This document shows, in pieces, positions 1 to 11,416 of a stretch of DNA of 64,000 bases. How positions within the stretch are numbered: position 1 is the first letter of the stretch; each line of letters opens with the position of its first letter. The notes below the pieces were generated by a model. The model was not told the DNA's origin. It worked only from the letters and a program-made list of their open reading frames with translations, and did not search any database. The DNA is from Epiperipatus broadwayi (lineage: Eukaryota > Onychophora > Udeonychophora > Euonychophora > Peripatidae). Made by a program: the position numbers and the translations under genes. The stretch covers positions 237,302 to 301,301 of the forward strand of contig JAQFVV010006844.1 of NCBI GenBank assembly GCA_028023455.1, given 5' to 3'.

Positions 1-634
1 AAAGATTGATTATGAAGAATTAGAAGAAGTTAACAGTTACAAATACCTTGGTCAGATTATTAATACGGATGGAAACATAATGGAGGAAATTAATCATAGA
101 ATTAAACTTGGTTGGAGTGTTTTTGGTAGAAATAACTTGATACTAAAAGGAAATATGCCTATGTGTTTGAAAAGGATGGTTTTTAACAAATGTGTTTTAC
201 CAGTTCTTACTTATGGATCTGAGACTTGGACACTTAATATAAGAGAAATACAGAGACTTCAGACCACTCAAAGGAGTATGGAGAGATGTATGTTGGGAAT
301 AACAAGAAGAGATTGAAAACACAATGTATGGGTAAGACACCAAAGAGGTGTTACTGACCTTATTGAAAAAATTAAAAGATTGAAATGGAGTTGGGCTGGA
401 CATATTGCTAGAAGAGATGATAATAGATGGACAATTGAAATTTTAAACTGGATTCCAAGAGATTGTAAAAGACCCAGAAAGAGACCACATGTGAGATGGA
501 TGGATAAAATAAGAAAATGTGCAGGGGTGTTGTGGAGAAGAGAAGCTAAAGATCGGAGAAGATGGATTAAACTTGGAGAGACCTTCATCCTGCAGTGGAT
601 TGATAATGGTTAATGATGATGATGATGATGATGA
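1..634 (+). pseudogene. RTE-like LINE, C-terminal RT region and 3' end (degenerate)
   Basis: Translation in one frame gives the region after the reverse transcriptase of an RTE-like non-LTR retrotransposon: a NSYKYLGQIINTDG block, then LPVLTYGSETWTL, then RLKWSWAGHIARRDDNRWT and RPHVRWMDKIRK, ending near QWIDNG. An in-frame TGA at 314-316 breaks the frame, which resumes and stops at 611-613. The end is a short (GAT)n tail at about 612-634, the usual RTE-type 3' end. The 5' part lies outside the window. Two further copies of the family sit at 9928-10600 and 16477-16665 on the other strand. The family match is confident; the exact clade is inferred. Confidence 0.85.
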
Positions 635-746
635 TGAATATTAGAAATATAACTATTCACCTGTCTTTGCTTTGTAGACATTCACTTTTAGCTTAAGTAA
701 TACAAAATTATGGATTTTATTTTTTACTTATTATTTATTCAACATA

Positions 747-873
747 TATAGAGGATTTGAACTCAGTCTTTCAAGCCACTTCACTATCTGCAGGTGTGTG
801 GTCATGTATATCAGTAGTATGAGATAGTGTGGATAGTGAAGTGGCTTGAAAGTCTGAGTTCAAATTCTCTATA
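747..873. repeat. Hairpin copy of interspersed repeat family B
   Basis: Two arms of about 43 bases, 747-789 and 831-873, are near-perfect inverted copies around a 40-base loop. The right arm on the + strand reads GAGATAGTGTGG, then AAGTGGCTTGAAAGTCTGAG, then a B-box-like TTCAAAT, so the family may descend from a tRNA, but this is weak. Related single arms occur at 11417-11945, 15785-16010 and 54240-54655. Confidence 0.6.
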
Positions 874-1591
874 TTTACAATTAGGCTTTAGGTTTATGAG
901 TGCCTGGTATTTCAAATCTTATTCAACATATGTGAATAAACAGATAACTTTTGTTCTATGAATTTTTTAAATAATACTTTTTTTTTCTGATTCAATTTTT
1001 TGTACAATTCATTATTGGAAACTTTTGCATCTATTCTCAATAATTTTCTGTAGAATGTCTTTTCAATTGAAAAATTCTTTTTATTAATTCTTTGTAACAA
1101 TTGCTTCACAACTATGCAATTCATTATATTTGTTTATGCATTTTACAACTGTTTTTTTTTTTCAAATCTCTGTCTATATTCTTATTTTGTCTATTCTTAA
1201 TTTTTTTATAATTCACATGTGTAATGTTTTTTCATTTAATTTATATAGAATTTGGTGCATATTTAACTTAGTTTTACCTGTTTTGATTTTTTTTTTTTTG
1301 TATACATTTCATTTTTCCAAAAACCATTGATTTTTGTTAAGTCATATTTACTTATAATCTATATTTCTTTGCTTCATAATCCAATACTAATTTTAGAATT
1401 TCTACATTTTCTTTCACAATTACCTCATTTCATACCTATTTTACAATTTTGTTTTTTACTTTATGGCTAACATCTTTTTCCTGATCTCATTTGCAGTTTT
1501 GTTATTTATTATTTAGTAAATAGCCACCTATAAATAAATATGGTCATTCTAATTCTTACAAAAAGGAGAAAATGGAAAAACGTCTCTAAAA

Positions 1592-1719
1592 ATGAATTGT
1601 GTAGTCTTGCATTGGTGGTCGAGAGGTCAGCGTGATTGCCTTGCACTTGCCGGGAGTTGCCCAGGTTGCAGGTTCACATCACAGCCAATGCTATAACACT
1701 TAAAAAAATGAATTGTGTA
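1592..1719 (+). mobile_element. tRNA-derived SINE (type A) with 12-bp TSD
   Basis: The element at 1604-1707 is flanked by exact direct repeats ATGAATTGTGTA (1592-1603 and 1708-1719). It is a tRNA-like unit beginning GCATTGGTGGTCGAGAGG (A box within) with a decayed B box and ending GCTATAACACTT plus an A-run. There is no separate body. It lies just beyond the 3' end of the minus-strand LINE at 1790-3610. The closest relative here is at 32966-33074. Confidence 0.88.
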
Positions 1720-1789
1720 ACGACTTTACAAACCAATCCTGTGAATCACAAATATGTCCACAAATAGAACATCATTGGTCTATTTTTCT

Positions 1790-3610
1790 ATTTATTTGAA
1801 ATTTTTCAAGGTTGTCTTTTAATTTCTTCAAGTTCTTAGTAATGTTTCAATAACATATCTAACTGTACTTCTCCAATGTATTTTACTGTCATATCTTCCA
1901 ATGAATAACAATCAATATTACATTTCTCAAAAATGCCTTTGAGATAATCCTTATAGAGTAAATGGAGCCTATCCCTCTTATGCTAACCATGCTTAAATTG
2001 GAGCACACTTTTAGAACAATCTTGTAGTATTCATTTATTTTAAAATATCCAATCCAATGATACGTAATTTTGCAATAGTGGAATCTAAAAGTATTACATC
2101 CAGTAAGTTGGAGTACATATTGATGAGTTTTGTGACCTAGCTAATTTATTTTTAAAATTTTATGGAGCATTCTCAAATGAAAATTTTCTAATGCCTTTAT
2201 GTTACATCAATAAGGTGCCCAAATCTCTCTTCCATAATATAATACTGTATTTTTAAACTTCCACCTTTCTACTGATAAAAGTATCAAGATTACATTTTTG
2301 GTTTGCATTCCCAAGTTGATAGGCATCCAAGGTAAGCATTGCTGAAGATTTTTCTTTCATTACTGGCTGATAAAGAATTACAGCTTTTTGATCCTTAATT
2401 AATAACCCAAAGTATTTGCACATTGCATTCAAAGCATTGTAAATTATTTTTTGAAATGGCAAAAATAGTATGACCATTACCATATTATAAATACAGAATC
2501 CAAGAAGAAGAAATTCTTCTTTTCAATTTTAAATGATTCAGACAAAAAATTACACTATCAAAGCTTGTATTGTATTGTGATCTATTTCATTCTAAAGACC
2601 ACTATCATAAAAATTGAAAACAATATTGAATGCATATACACCCTTGTTTAACATCAGTTTATATTTCAAATGCTTCTGATTTTCTATTTGTAATATTAAC
2701 ACTTCCTCTCATTCCATCATGTAGAAGCTGTATGATAGGAATAAATTTTGGTGGACAATTGACTATTTTCAAATGGTGCCATAGAAATGTTCTATTAACA
2801 GAATCAAATGCTTTGGTCAAATCAATAAAAGCAATATAAAAATCACTTCTATGATCTCAATTCTTTTATTGAATTTGCCTATCAAATAAGTCTCTGACAA
2901 TTATTCATTTATGATTGGAAGCAAACTATTTAAAAAAATTCTTGAGAGAACTTTTTCTGTAGGGGATAATATAATGATATTGAAAGTTAATTAGTGCAAT
3001 CTTGTCTATTCCTTTTTAAAAAAAATTGTAATAATAAGTACATCCCTAAAAGTTTTAAACTAATAATATATTACCACCATCATAATTTTCCATAAGTTTC
3101 ATCGAGTCCTGCAACCTTTCCATTTTTAAGATTACAAAAATATGTTTTGATCAAATCTTAATAAGTAGATGAATTGGATATATTATTAAAAATCTTCATC
3201 TCATTTCTTGTATCATAATTCAAAAGATGATTATAATTTTACTCATTCCAGCTGTTCAAAATATCATATCCATCATGTAAGAGTATGGCATTTATAAATT
3301 TCATAGGGTTGGGATACTATTTCTCAGATTCATAAGTTACTTTTAATGCATCAAAAAAGATCCAGAACAACCACAGTCAGTAAATATCTATCTTCTTTCC
3401 TGTTTTAATCCACCTATCATTTTTAAGGATTTCTCATTAGTTGTGGAACTTCTGTCTTCAGATCTCTATATTTATTATGAAATTTCACATTTAATGAATT
3501 ATTCTTCCAAGTAGAAAGTACCACATCTTCTTTTAATCAAATCACTAGTAGGAAGATCATTGTCAGAGAACTAGTTTTATGATTCTTTTATTCTAGTGAA
3601 CCTAAGAATA
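1790..3610 (-). pseudogene. Non-LTR retrotransposon, reverse transcriptase part (degenerate)
   Basis: Minus-strand translation, with many stops and frameshifts, follows the order of an APE-type LINE: a linker with WFSDNDLP, an ALKVTYES...LHDGYDILNSWNE block, LKNGKVAGLDE, the RT A motif FALIDFTKAFDSVNR, the B motif region TDVKQGC, then ALNAMCKYFGL, LYQPV, a decayed YLGSTLSRKVE segment and, near the 3' end, HKRDRLHLLYKDYLKGIFEK. This is the reverse transcriptase that copies element RNA at a nicked target. The endonuclease half continues beyond an inserted family C element at 4085-4740. The 3' end is near 1790, next to a SINE. No intact frame remains. Confidence 0.85.
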
Positions 3611-3689
3611 CATTTATTTATTTAAGAAAGTTCCATACTTAAGTAATATTTTGATAGACTCAAATTAATATTGTTAGGGTTTAGCAGTT

Positions 3690-4030
3690 GCTGAAATTTA
3701 AAATGTATAGTAGATTCTTCTAAAGAATGAGCATCAATTTTCTTAAAACAGGCAAAACTCTCCATACAGTAGTGCCACTCAGTCCCAGCCAGAGTAATCA
3801 ATGGATGCCAGAAGGCTTGTGCATAAAACCCCATCTAGTGCCTGCTCATCCAATATCCCCAGATTCGTTTCTGGCTTATGGCCTTCGTCAGTGAGAACCC
3901 TTGGATCTGAGAGCACTGCATCCATTGATTACTCTGGCTTGCACTGAGTGGCACTACTGCATGGAGAGTTTTGCCTGTTTTAATAACAGTTATGTGAAAG
4001 CATAAGATATGGTGATCATATGATTAATTT
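3690..4030. mobile_element. HHR element family C, inverted chimeric copy
   Basis: The left half reads the family in minus orientation: AACAGGCAAAACTCTCC, then GCATAAAACCCCATCTAG, then the ribozyme at 3848-3906. From about 3915 it switches to the plus-sense 3' end (GATTACTCTGGCTTGCACT ... GTTTTGCCTGTTTT). Imperfect direct repeats ATCAATTTTCTTA and ATTAATTTTCTCA lie at the edges. It splits the minus-strand LINE between its RT and endonuclease halves, so it inserted later than the LINE. Confidence 0.75.
3848..3906 (-). ncRNA. Hammerhead ribozyme motif, family C
   Basis: On the minus strand: outer stem I ATCCAA, inner stem I, core CTGACGA (3885-3891), stem II GGC/GCC with loop CATAA, GAAA (3868-3871), C-GA-, cleavage triplet ATC, then TGGGGA and TTGGAT closing stem I. 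The catalytic bases are intact, although ATC replaces the usual GTC and the GA breaks the palindromic stem III. Activity is not tested. Confidence 0.72.
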
Positions 4031-4084
4031 TCTCATGAATATGATTGGAATAAGATTTTTTTAAATAAAACATTTATCATAATT

Positions 4085-4740
4085 TTAGATTATACTAATC
4101 TCTGATATATTCAACAATTTGTGCTTGTATATGTTCATGTAATTTATTCTTTTTTTGTACTATATCACCTAACTTTAATTTAATCTATTAAATGTCAATG
4201 TTTTGAGAATGGATGCATACATATTCCTTTGTAATGGTTTTTCTGCCTAAACAAACTATTTGTTATAGTCACTTAACATGTCATGGAGAAATTCGCTAAT
4301 AAACAATATGCATTTACAGTATCATTACTATTATTTCCTATAACTTTGAGCCAAAATCTACCATTTCTACTACCACATTCATTAGAGTCTCCAAAAAAAA
4401 TTGATCTTTTAAAGCGATTGCTGTAAAAATGTTATCTAACAAGAAATAAAGTTTTCCATTTCTGAAATCTCTGAATCTGTGATTGGAATATCAGCACTAA
4501 TAAAATGAGCATTAAGATCATAGTGTGAGGTACATTTTAACACCATTACTCTTTTATTTCTACAATAAGGAATTCCAACAACAGTAGATACTAAATTAAA
4601 TATTTCAACACATCCAATAGTATGCATTCTTCTTTCATTGACCCATCTGCCTCAAATCCATCTATCTGCTCTATTAAACTTTATTGCTGTGGAAACTGAG
4701 TTTCACAATGTTATTATGTTCTTTAATATTAATATATTTT
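4085..4740 (-). pseudogene. Non-LTR retrotransposon, APE-type endonuclease part (degenerate)
   Basis: Minus-strand translation gives an ETQFPQQ...SLIEQIDGFEADGS start, then STVVGIPYCRNKRVMVLK, HYDLNAHFISADIPITDSEI, and after frameshifts a GDSNE remnant of the GDFNA motif, CQLTITNSLF-like sequence and MHPFSKHWHLID-like sequence. These are the consecutive blocks of the apurinic-type endonuclease of LINEs. It belongs to the same element as 1790-3610; the gap is the inserted family C element. A second copy of this domain is at 43975-44560. Confidence 0.75.
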
Positions 4741-5511
4741 TGAATATATTTTAATTTTGATTTTTTTTTAAAAAAAAGATAGTGTTTGGTTAATGTAGTC
4801 TTATTTATCAATTTGACCTAGAGATATTTTTCTTTCTGTTTGTATAGATTTACACAATTAAACATTTGAGCATTTAAAAATTCCATGATTACTCACATTG
4901 CTGAATGTAGAACACATTATTATGATTCTATTGTCTCAATGAGTTCCTAGTTGAAAATTAGATATACTATGGTCCTAAGAACTATTAAATAATAATACTG
5001 ACATTTTCTGAGAGAAGGAGTTTTTCAAGGAATATATTTTGGACACAAATAAATATATAAGTGAATTTCTTGAAAAGAAAAAATGTTTATGCAACTTATT
5101 ATATTTAACAGATTAAGTTGTATAGTGTTGTTAGAATTCTTATTTAATATTTGTTCTTTCTCTTTAAGTTTATAAAATTAGTATGATGTTATTTTTTTAT
5201 AAATGGCTGGTAGTGAGGGAAAGATGCAATATCTTCTTAGAACTGACATATCCATAGCTAATAATGGGATAAAATTCCTTTATATTTTATACAACTGGTG
5301 CTAAAAATATAAGAACTCAAAATATCTCATTTTCAAAAATTGTGACAAAGCACATTTAAACCATGAAGATATTTATGAGAGTCATAATCATAAACCATAA
5401 AAAACTTTAATGGCACATAAAAGAATATCAAAAATGCTAGTTAACAGCATGAAGATAATTTTCAAAAATCATATCAAATCCTAGAAAAAACATTCTATCT
5501 TAACACTCGCA
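4741..5511. other. Unassigned AT-rich DNA
   Basis: I see no coding pattern, TSD or repeat family here. The 5' end of the minus-strand LINE may run a little into it. Confidence 0.5.
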
Positions 5512-5607
5512 TGGTTTTTTTCATATGTTAAATGCATTGACCAGGGAGCGAAATCGGGCCAGCTGCTTGGAAGGCAGCTATGCTAACCACTGGGACACCA
5601 ATGCTTC
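5512..5607 (-). mobile_element. tRNA-Gly(UCC)-derived SINE (type G)
   Basis: On the minus strand the unit starts GCATTGGTGTCCCAGTGG, then TTAGCATAGCTGCC and the anticodon loop CTTCCAA (anticodon TCC), and ends with a decayed B box and TCAATGCATTTAACATATGA. This follows animal tRNA-Gly(UCC) closely. No clear TSD was found. Sister copies are at 22173-22318, 50582-50705 and 55171-55294. Confidence 0.8.
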
Positions 5608-7053
5608 ACATGTTGATAAGAATGTAATGTGAAAACTAATGTAATTACACTGATTTATCACTTAATACAATATATAGTCACATAAATTTTTACTTTTCAT
5701 AAACAAGCAAGAAATTCTGTAAGAAGAAATGATATACATTTTAAAATGTTACTTAGGTTAAAGCTAAAACAATTTTAAATAACTCAGTAGTAAACAAGAA
5801 TCTCTCCATACCTCTCTATAAAAAAGCAGTCCAAAAAAATACAGTATTTAGCTTCTTATTAATGAAAGCCTTTGTAATTTTTATTGTTTATTTTTTATTA
5901 ATGATATCCTACATATTTATTTTGTTAAAAATCTATGAATCAACTATTGAAAAACCTCAGTTTTTGGGGTGGGTGGGGAATGTTTAGTTATTTAAAATGC
6001 CAAGTTTTTGCTTTATAATTTTATTTTAAAAAAATAAAACTTTTAGATATAGTGTTATTTGTAAAAACAATCTTACTCATCACATGCTGAGTTGCTTTGA
6101 CATTTGAGCAATAGGCTGAGATCGCAGTTTTTCTAGTCATCAAATAAAAGTTGACTTTTTACTTTATTTTCTGGAATAGGAAATATTTTACTCTTGATTG
6201 CTTAACTCTCTTAAGTTAAATGGCTCAGTATTTACAAACACCCCAACCATCAAATCTCATGATATATTTAAAATTATTTATGGGTTTTAAGAATATTCAT
6301 AAGATTAATCCTGTAAGGTCATGATATATTTCTGTATACCGCAGATGAATAAATATTCTTTACAAAATCGCAAGTGATTTTAAATTATTATGAAATTTGA
6401 TTAAAAGCAAGAATGAGTACTCAAGAGTAGAAGGTCTCTGAATTAAAGCCCTATTCAAGAAATTAAAAAGAGAAATATGGTTCAGTAAGTTCACGATTAA
6501 TTCTTCCTTTTATTGTGGGCAAATTGTGAACTTACCAAAAATCATTTCCCAGTTCAAACATGCTTTATTGGAATTAGCCAAACTATATGGATCAATTTCA
6601 TGACAACAATCTGTAGAAATAATCTGTGATGTATAAACAAGATCAAACTTTAATCTGAATAAAACTAAGTTCATTATAAATGCTTTAAGATGGATTGATA
6701 GTGATATCATCACCTTATCCAATGACAAGTTTTATAGGGTGGAGATCAGATGGTCTATAAGTAGCAAAATATATAGTATCACTTTGACAAAATATGAGAA
6801 AGCAATTCTCTCTAAATATATTTCCACACCATTTAACTTATTTTATGGTCACTATGTTTGCGCATATGAAAAAAAACATCAATAAGATACACAATGAATT
6901 ACCTTAGTGCTCATCTATGGTATGGACTATCGAGCAAGAAGATGATCATAAGAATATAACATTTTTGAACTTTTATATATACAAAGGTACAACTATGAGA
7001 TAAACTACAGAATTATTATCAAACATTTTAACATCCATGGAGCAATATGTCAG
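5608..7053. other. Unassigned AT-rich DNA
   Basis: No recognisable gene or repeat family. A minus-strand open stretch of about 70 codons at 6510-6728 matches nothing I know. Confidence 0.45.
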
Positions 7054-7069
7054 CCCCCCCCCCCCCCCC
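7054..7069 (+). repeat. Poly-C run
   Basis: A run of about 16 C in an otherwise AT-rich region, shortly upstream of the Penelope-like remnant. Confidence 0.9.
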
Positions 7070-7189
7070 TGTTTAATTTTTTTTAAAAATATTAATTTGT
7101 TTATAAAAGATTCAAAAACTCTTATTTTTTTTTAACCAAAAATACTTCCTTCCAGATCCTAATAATACAAACAAGTGAATAAGTCTTCT

Positions 7190-7640
7190 CTTCATGCCTG
7201 GATTATCACTTCATTTACGTAATATATGTTCTAATACAACCAACATCAGCTTTCAAACATCTCCTAACTTAAATAAGCTCCTAAACAATTCTAAGAACAG
7301 GTTGCCTCTAGACCAGAACCTCTAGAACATTTACAGAAGTAACTGCAATAAGACTGCTTATATAGCAGTCTATTATGGTGAATCATGTGTTAATAGTGCC
7401 ACCAGACAGTCACAGCACAAATATATTTACAACTGTGCAAAGAAAAATACTAGTGGTGAAGTTAATGTTCTTGAGTATGAAATAGCATCTGGCCATAACT
7501 TCAAGCCACATAATATTAATGTAGTGTGCATAGAATGCAATGATTGGAAAAGAAAATTCAAAGAAGCATAGTTTATTGCTAATAATACCTATGTAATAAA
7601 CAAAAAAGATACTTGATTGCTTTGACCAGAAAGTGGAACA
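7190..7640 (+). pseudogene. Penelope-like element, GIY-YIG endonuclease remnant
   Basis: With frameshifts, the + strand reads LNKLLNNSKNRLPLDQN, then an IYRSNCNKTAYI block (the degenerate GIY-YIG start), HKYIYNCAKKNTSGEVN, EYEIASGHNF, and NDWKRKFKEA followed by a stop and an N-rich stretch. The order matches the C-terminal GIY-YIG endonuclease of Penelope-like retroelements: a linker ending LL..K..P, a Cys-rich YIG-like motif, a H/GH-F segment, and a W-K-R-x-x-KEA helix. The reverse transcriptase part is not visible upstream. A fold-back with HHR-like sequence follows 220 bases downstream, where such an element would carry its terminal repeat. Confidence 0.68.
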
Positions 7641-7786
7641 TGTAAATCAACAAATTTATATATTAACTACTTTTATTAAGACATTATTTTTTCTCAATAA
7701 TAGTGTCAGTGCTTGAGTTTAAGCACTATGAATATGACCTTCTACATTGAAAGCATTACATAATTATCATTTGGGTAAAACATAAT

Positions 7787-7818
<32 letters not shown>

Positions 7819-7856
7819 GCATATAATATATATATATATATTTTTTTATATAATTA

Positions 7857-8365
7857 AAACCATAAAACAATACAATACTAGATTAAATCCAAAACTTTAC
7901 CAAAATCCTTACACAACCATGGTTTCTCTACAAACCTTCTCAAAAACAAACTAAAGGAAAACATATATATATATATACAAACAAACAAACCTTCCCATAA
8001 TTCATTTCAAACCCCACCTTCCCTTAATATCAAAAGAAGTCTTCATAAGATTGATAGCCTCAGAATCAAGGAGTTTTATCATCAAAGTCTCCTTTATTCT
8101 TCTTTTAAAAAGAAAGGAGACTTTGATGATAAAACTCCTTGATTCTGAGGCTATCAATCTTATGAAGACTTCTTTTGATATTAAGGGAAGGTGGGATTTG
8201 AAATGAATTATGGAAAGGTTTGTTTGTTTGTATATATATATGTTTTCCTTTAGTTTGATTTTCACTTGAGAAGGTCTATTTGTAGTAGATGAAACCATGG
8301 TTGTGTAAGGATTTTGGTAAAGTTTTGGATTTAATCTAGTATTGTATTGTTGTATGGTTTTGCAT
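7857..8365. repeat. Long inverted repeat (fold-back), arms about 245 bp
   Basis: The arms 7857-8107 and 8113-8365 are near-identical inverted copies with only a few bases between them. Both contain AAACCATGG(T)TTG or its complement. On the + strand a GTCTAT...GTAGA hairpin leads to GAAACCATGGTTG, which resembles the stem II, GAAA and palindromic stem III of a hammerhead, but the CUGANGA half is not intact. Placed directly after the GIY-YIG remnant, it may be a Penelope-type terminal repeat in inverted arrangement. That link is inference. Confidence 0.75.
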
Positions 8366-8399
8366 TTTTATTTTTGCTAGTATAGTGTTAGACAGTTTT

Positions 8400-9405
8400 G
8401 GTTTTATATATATCACAACAGCTAGTAATAAGAATTATGGGCAATAAAAATAAGATATTGTAGAAGAATGTACTTATAATACATAATCTGGTTTTAATAT
8501 CCTAATAATGAAAATATTCATTGATATTTGTGATGTAATTCTAAGTTGAGCTATAGAATATATTATGTGAAAGAAATGGGAGGAATTGCCTAATTATCGC
8601 TATCAATTGATCATAGTATATCACTAGTTTTCTAAATGATAATCTAATGCTTCACATATATGAGCGTGTGTGTGGTTGGCGTGGGTTTTTAAAATTAATC
8701 CTTACCTTGGGTGAGAATGGAATAATAAAGAAGATTGAGCTGTCAACGTGGGTAGGAGTTAAAATGCATATATAATAAGAGAAGAGAGACGGTGGTCTAA
8801 GTCTCTGTATTAGTAGATCGTTATGAAGGATACATTGATAAAAATTAAAAAAAGCTTGAAAACATGTAGACACATATATATATTACACACAAAATGTGTG
8901 TTTTTGACGTTTGAAGATGATTATTAATTATTCTTTAGTAATCTGTGTATGTGTGTGCGTGTATGTATTTTAGAAAATGTTAGGCAGGTGAAATTAACTA
9001 TTATTTTTTTACTCATATATATCAAACTATCATGTTATTACACAATACGAGAATTTTCAACAAGCAACCTTTGTTGAGGTTCTTTCCTAGTAAAATAGAA
9101 GTTATTTTCTTCTTTCAGCTGACTGCAAATGCATTATTTAACAATAATGATTACTGTGCAAAAAAGACTTAAAAGATTTTTAAAAATCAACAGATTTCCA
9201 ATATTCTTCCTTCAATGAAACTTTTATAACTTCTTTCTATTATATACTTTTCAATATATTACCTTTTTGGTTTGAGCTTTAAAATATTTTTTTTATTAAT
9301 ATTCTAGTCACAAATACAATTTTTCCCAGTAAAACAATTGCACTTCAATATTAATTTTATAATAAAAATACATCTCAAATTAAAAATATTAAATATAATT
9401 AAAGA
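8400..9405. other. Unassigned AT-rich DNA with short GT/AT tracts
   Basis: Contains scattered short (GT)n and (AT)n tracts (for example about 8660-8680 and 8945-8965). No gene or known repeat family was recognised. Confidence 0.5.
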
Positions 9406-9547
9406 ACATTAATTGTTATATAAAACTATATATGTTGTCAAGCGTTAGTAGCCGAGAGGTCGGCGCAGCCGCCTTGCACATTAATTGTTATATAAAACTA
9501 TACATGTTGTCAAACATTGGTAGCCGAGAGGTCAGCGCAGCCACCTT
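9406..9547 (+). repeat. 73-bp tandem duplication covering 5' flank and SINE 5' half
   Basis: CATTAATTGTTATATAAAAC, further flank and the first half of a type A SINE (to GCCACCTTG or GCCGCCTTG) occur twice in tandem, at about 9406-9478 and 9479-9547. Only the second copy continues into a full SINE. Confidence 0.85.
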
Positions 9548-9637
9548 GTAAGCAAGTAGTTGCTTGCAGACAGTTGTCGCGGGTTCGCTTCCCAGTCGAT
9601 GCTTTGACATATGGAAAAAAAAAAAACTATACATGTT
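9494..9637 (+). mobile_element. tRNA-derived SINE (type A) with TSD
   Basis: Element 9509-9622 reads GTCAA, GCATTGG-like A box region TAGCCGAGAGG, a GCAAGTAGTTGCTTGC inner hairpin, B box GGTTCGCTTCCC, GATGCTTTGACATATGG and an A-run. Direct repeats AAACTATACATGTT flank it (ending 9508 and 9637). The leading GTCAA can pair with the trailing TTTGAC, extending the acceptor stem. Confidence 0.88.
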
Positions 9638-9927
9638 TAAAGATCGCTTTGCTTCTCTATGTTAAACGATATGAAAAATAAGATTATGAATATTATTTAG
9701 TCCAACATAATTTATATAGGAGAATCTCATTGCATAGACATATTTTACCCATAACAGAAGATCATATACGAGTAAAACTTGAATTTTTTTATTCCCAAGC
9801 AAATTTGGAATTTTATTTCATTCAGTTATATCATAACAACTCCTGTCAGTACTTTGTTTATTTAGTGGTAATTGATTCATTAAGTATTACTAGATAGATA
9901 GAAATTTTTCAAAGCACAAACCTCCAC

Positions 9928-10600
9928 TCATCATCATCATCATCAACCATTATCAATCCACTGCAGGATGAAGGTCTCTCCAAGTTCAGTCCATCTTCTC
10001 TGATATCACCCCTGCACACTTTCTTATTTCATCCATCCATCTCACATGTGATCTCTTTCTGGCTCTTTTACAATCTCTTGGAATTCAGTTTAAGATTTCA
10101 TCTCTTCTAGCAATATGTCCAGCTCAACTCCATTTCAGTCTTTTAATTTTTTGAATGAGGTCAGTAACACCTGCTTGTTTTCTTACCCATGTATTACATT
10201 TTCGATCTCTTCTTGTTACTCCCAACATGCATCTCTCCATATTTCTTTGAGTGGTCTGAAGTCTCTGTATTGCTCTTCTATTAAGTGTCTAAGTGTCAGA
10301 TCCATAAGTAAGAACTGGTAAAACACATTTATTAAAAACCTTCCTTTTCAAACACATAGGTATATTTTCTTTTAGTATCAAGTTAGTTCTACCAAAAGCA
10401 CTCCAAACAAGTTTAATTCTATGATTATTTTCATCCATTATGTTTCCATCTGTATTAATAATCTGACCAAGGTATTTGTAACTGTTATATTCTTCTAACT
10501 CATCATAATCAATCTTTATTTTCATATTTTGAGAAAATCCATTAAACATTACTTTAGTCTTTTTAACATTTATCTTTAGTCCTCCACTAACAGGTATTAT
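9928..10600 (-). pseudogene. RTE-like LINE 3' region (degenerate)
   Basis: Minus-strand copy of the family at 1-634. From its 5' end it reads GLKINVKKTKVMFNGFS, YNSYKYLGQIINTDGNIMDE, CLKRKVFNKCVLPVLTYG, then frameshifted sequence down to a (TGATGA)n tail at about 9928-9945. The longest open part is 10289-10549. It reaches about 60 codons further upstream into the RT than the first copy. Confidence 0.85.
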
Positions 10601-11416
10601 ATAAACCTGGCGAATATTGGCTTCCTATTTATTGGTTCTTTTCAAATGAATGATGGGAGAGCCTTTGCCTTGCTGTGAATCATTTAAAAGCTATTTTAAT
10701 TTAATATGTTTATTTGAAATGAAGTAGTAGCTATATTTTGATAATTATTAATGAAATATTAAAATTAGTTTAATGTTGTATAAGATAATCTGAATTATCT
10801 AGGTGGAAACTTAATTTTTTTTACTTAATAAAAATGTAATCTTAGATGAATAAAGAAATAATATTTTATTTACATATTTAATAAATGACTGCAAAAAAGT
10901 AGATTGTTAATAAATGCATAGACTTAAACACTTTTGTTAATAAATGCATAGACTTTTGATATTTCACATATCATCTTATATAAAAGAAAATGTTTTCATT
11001 ACTTTATAATTAAATTGAGAGACTGGAAATCTCTTTGCGTTCATTATAATGCTTATATGACAGCCAATCATATGTTATGATGGCTGTCCGAATGATGATC
11101 AAACCATACATTACTTTATAATGTGTCTCTCATTATTATTATTTCATGTAATAACTTTAAATGCAGAATGCTAGAATAAATTTATTAACCATACCCTATG
11201 ATACCAAAAGAGGTGAAATATTCTATTTAGGTATTTGGGCAAGAGCACACCACTATTTAATATGGTTCACAACTCCTATAAGCCTTACTAAAATTATATC
11301 ATTTCTGTACAGCCAATATTAATATGATATCACACTTGAAATCCACATTTACAAGCTAAAAGTGATCTAATTCTGAGATGAAATTTTTAAAAGCTTACTG
11401 AAATCAATTTTTTTTT
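10601..11416. other. Unassigned AT-rich DNA
   Basis: Includes a short direct duplication: a TTGTTAATAAATGCATAGAC unit at about 10903-10924 recurs at about 10933-10954. Nothing else recognised. Confidence 0.5.

Noticed and set aside
8220-8310. Complete hammerhead in the 7857-8365 fold-back
   Set aside because: The GAAACCATGGTT half fits, but the CUGANGA half reads CTTGAGAAGG; noted only as hammerhead-like.
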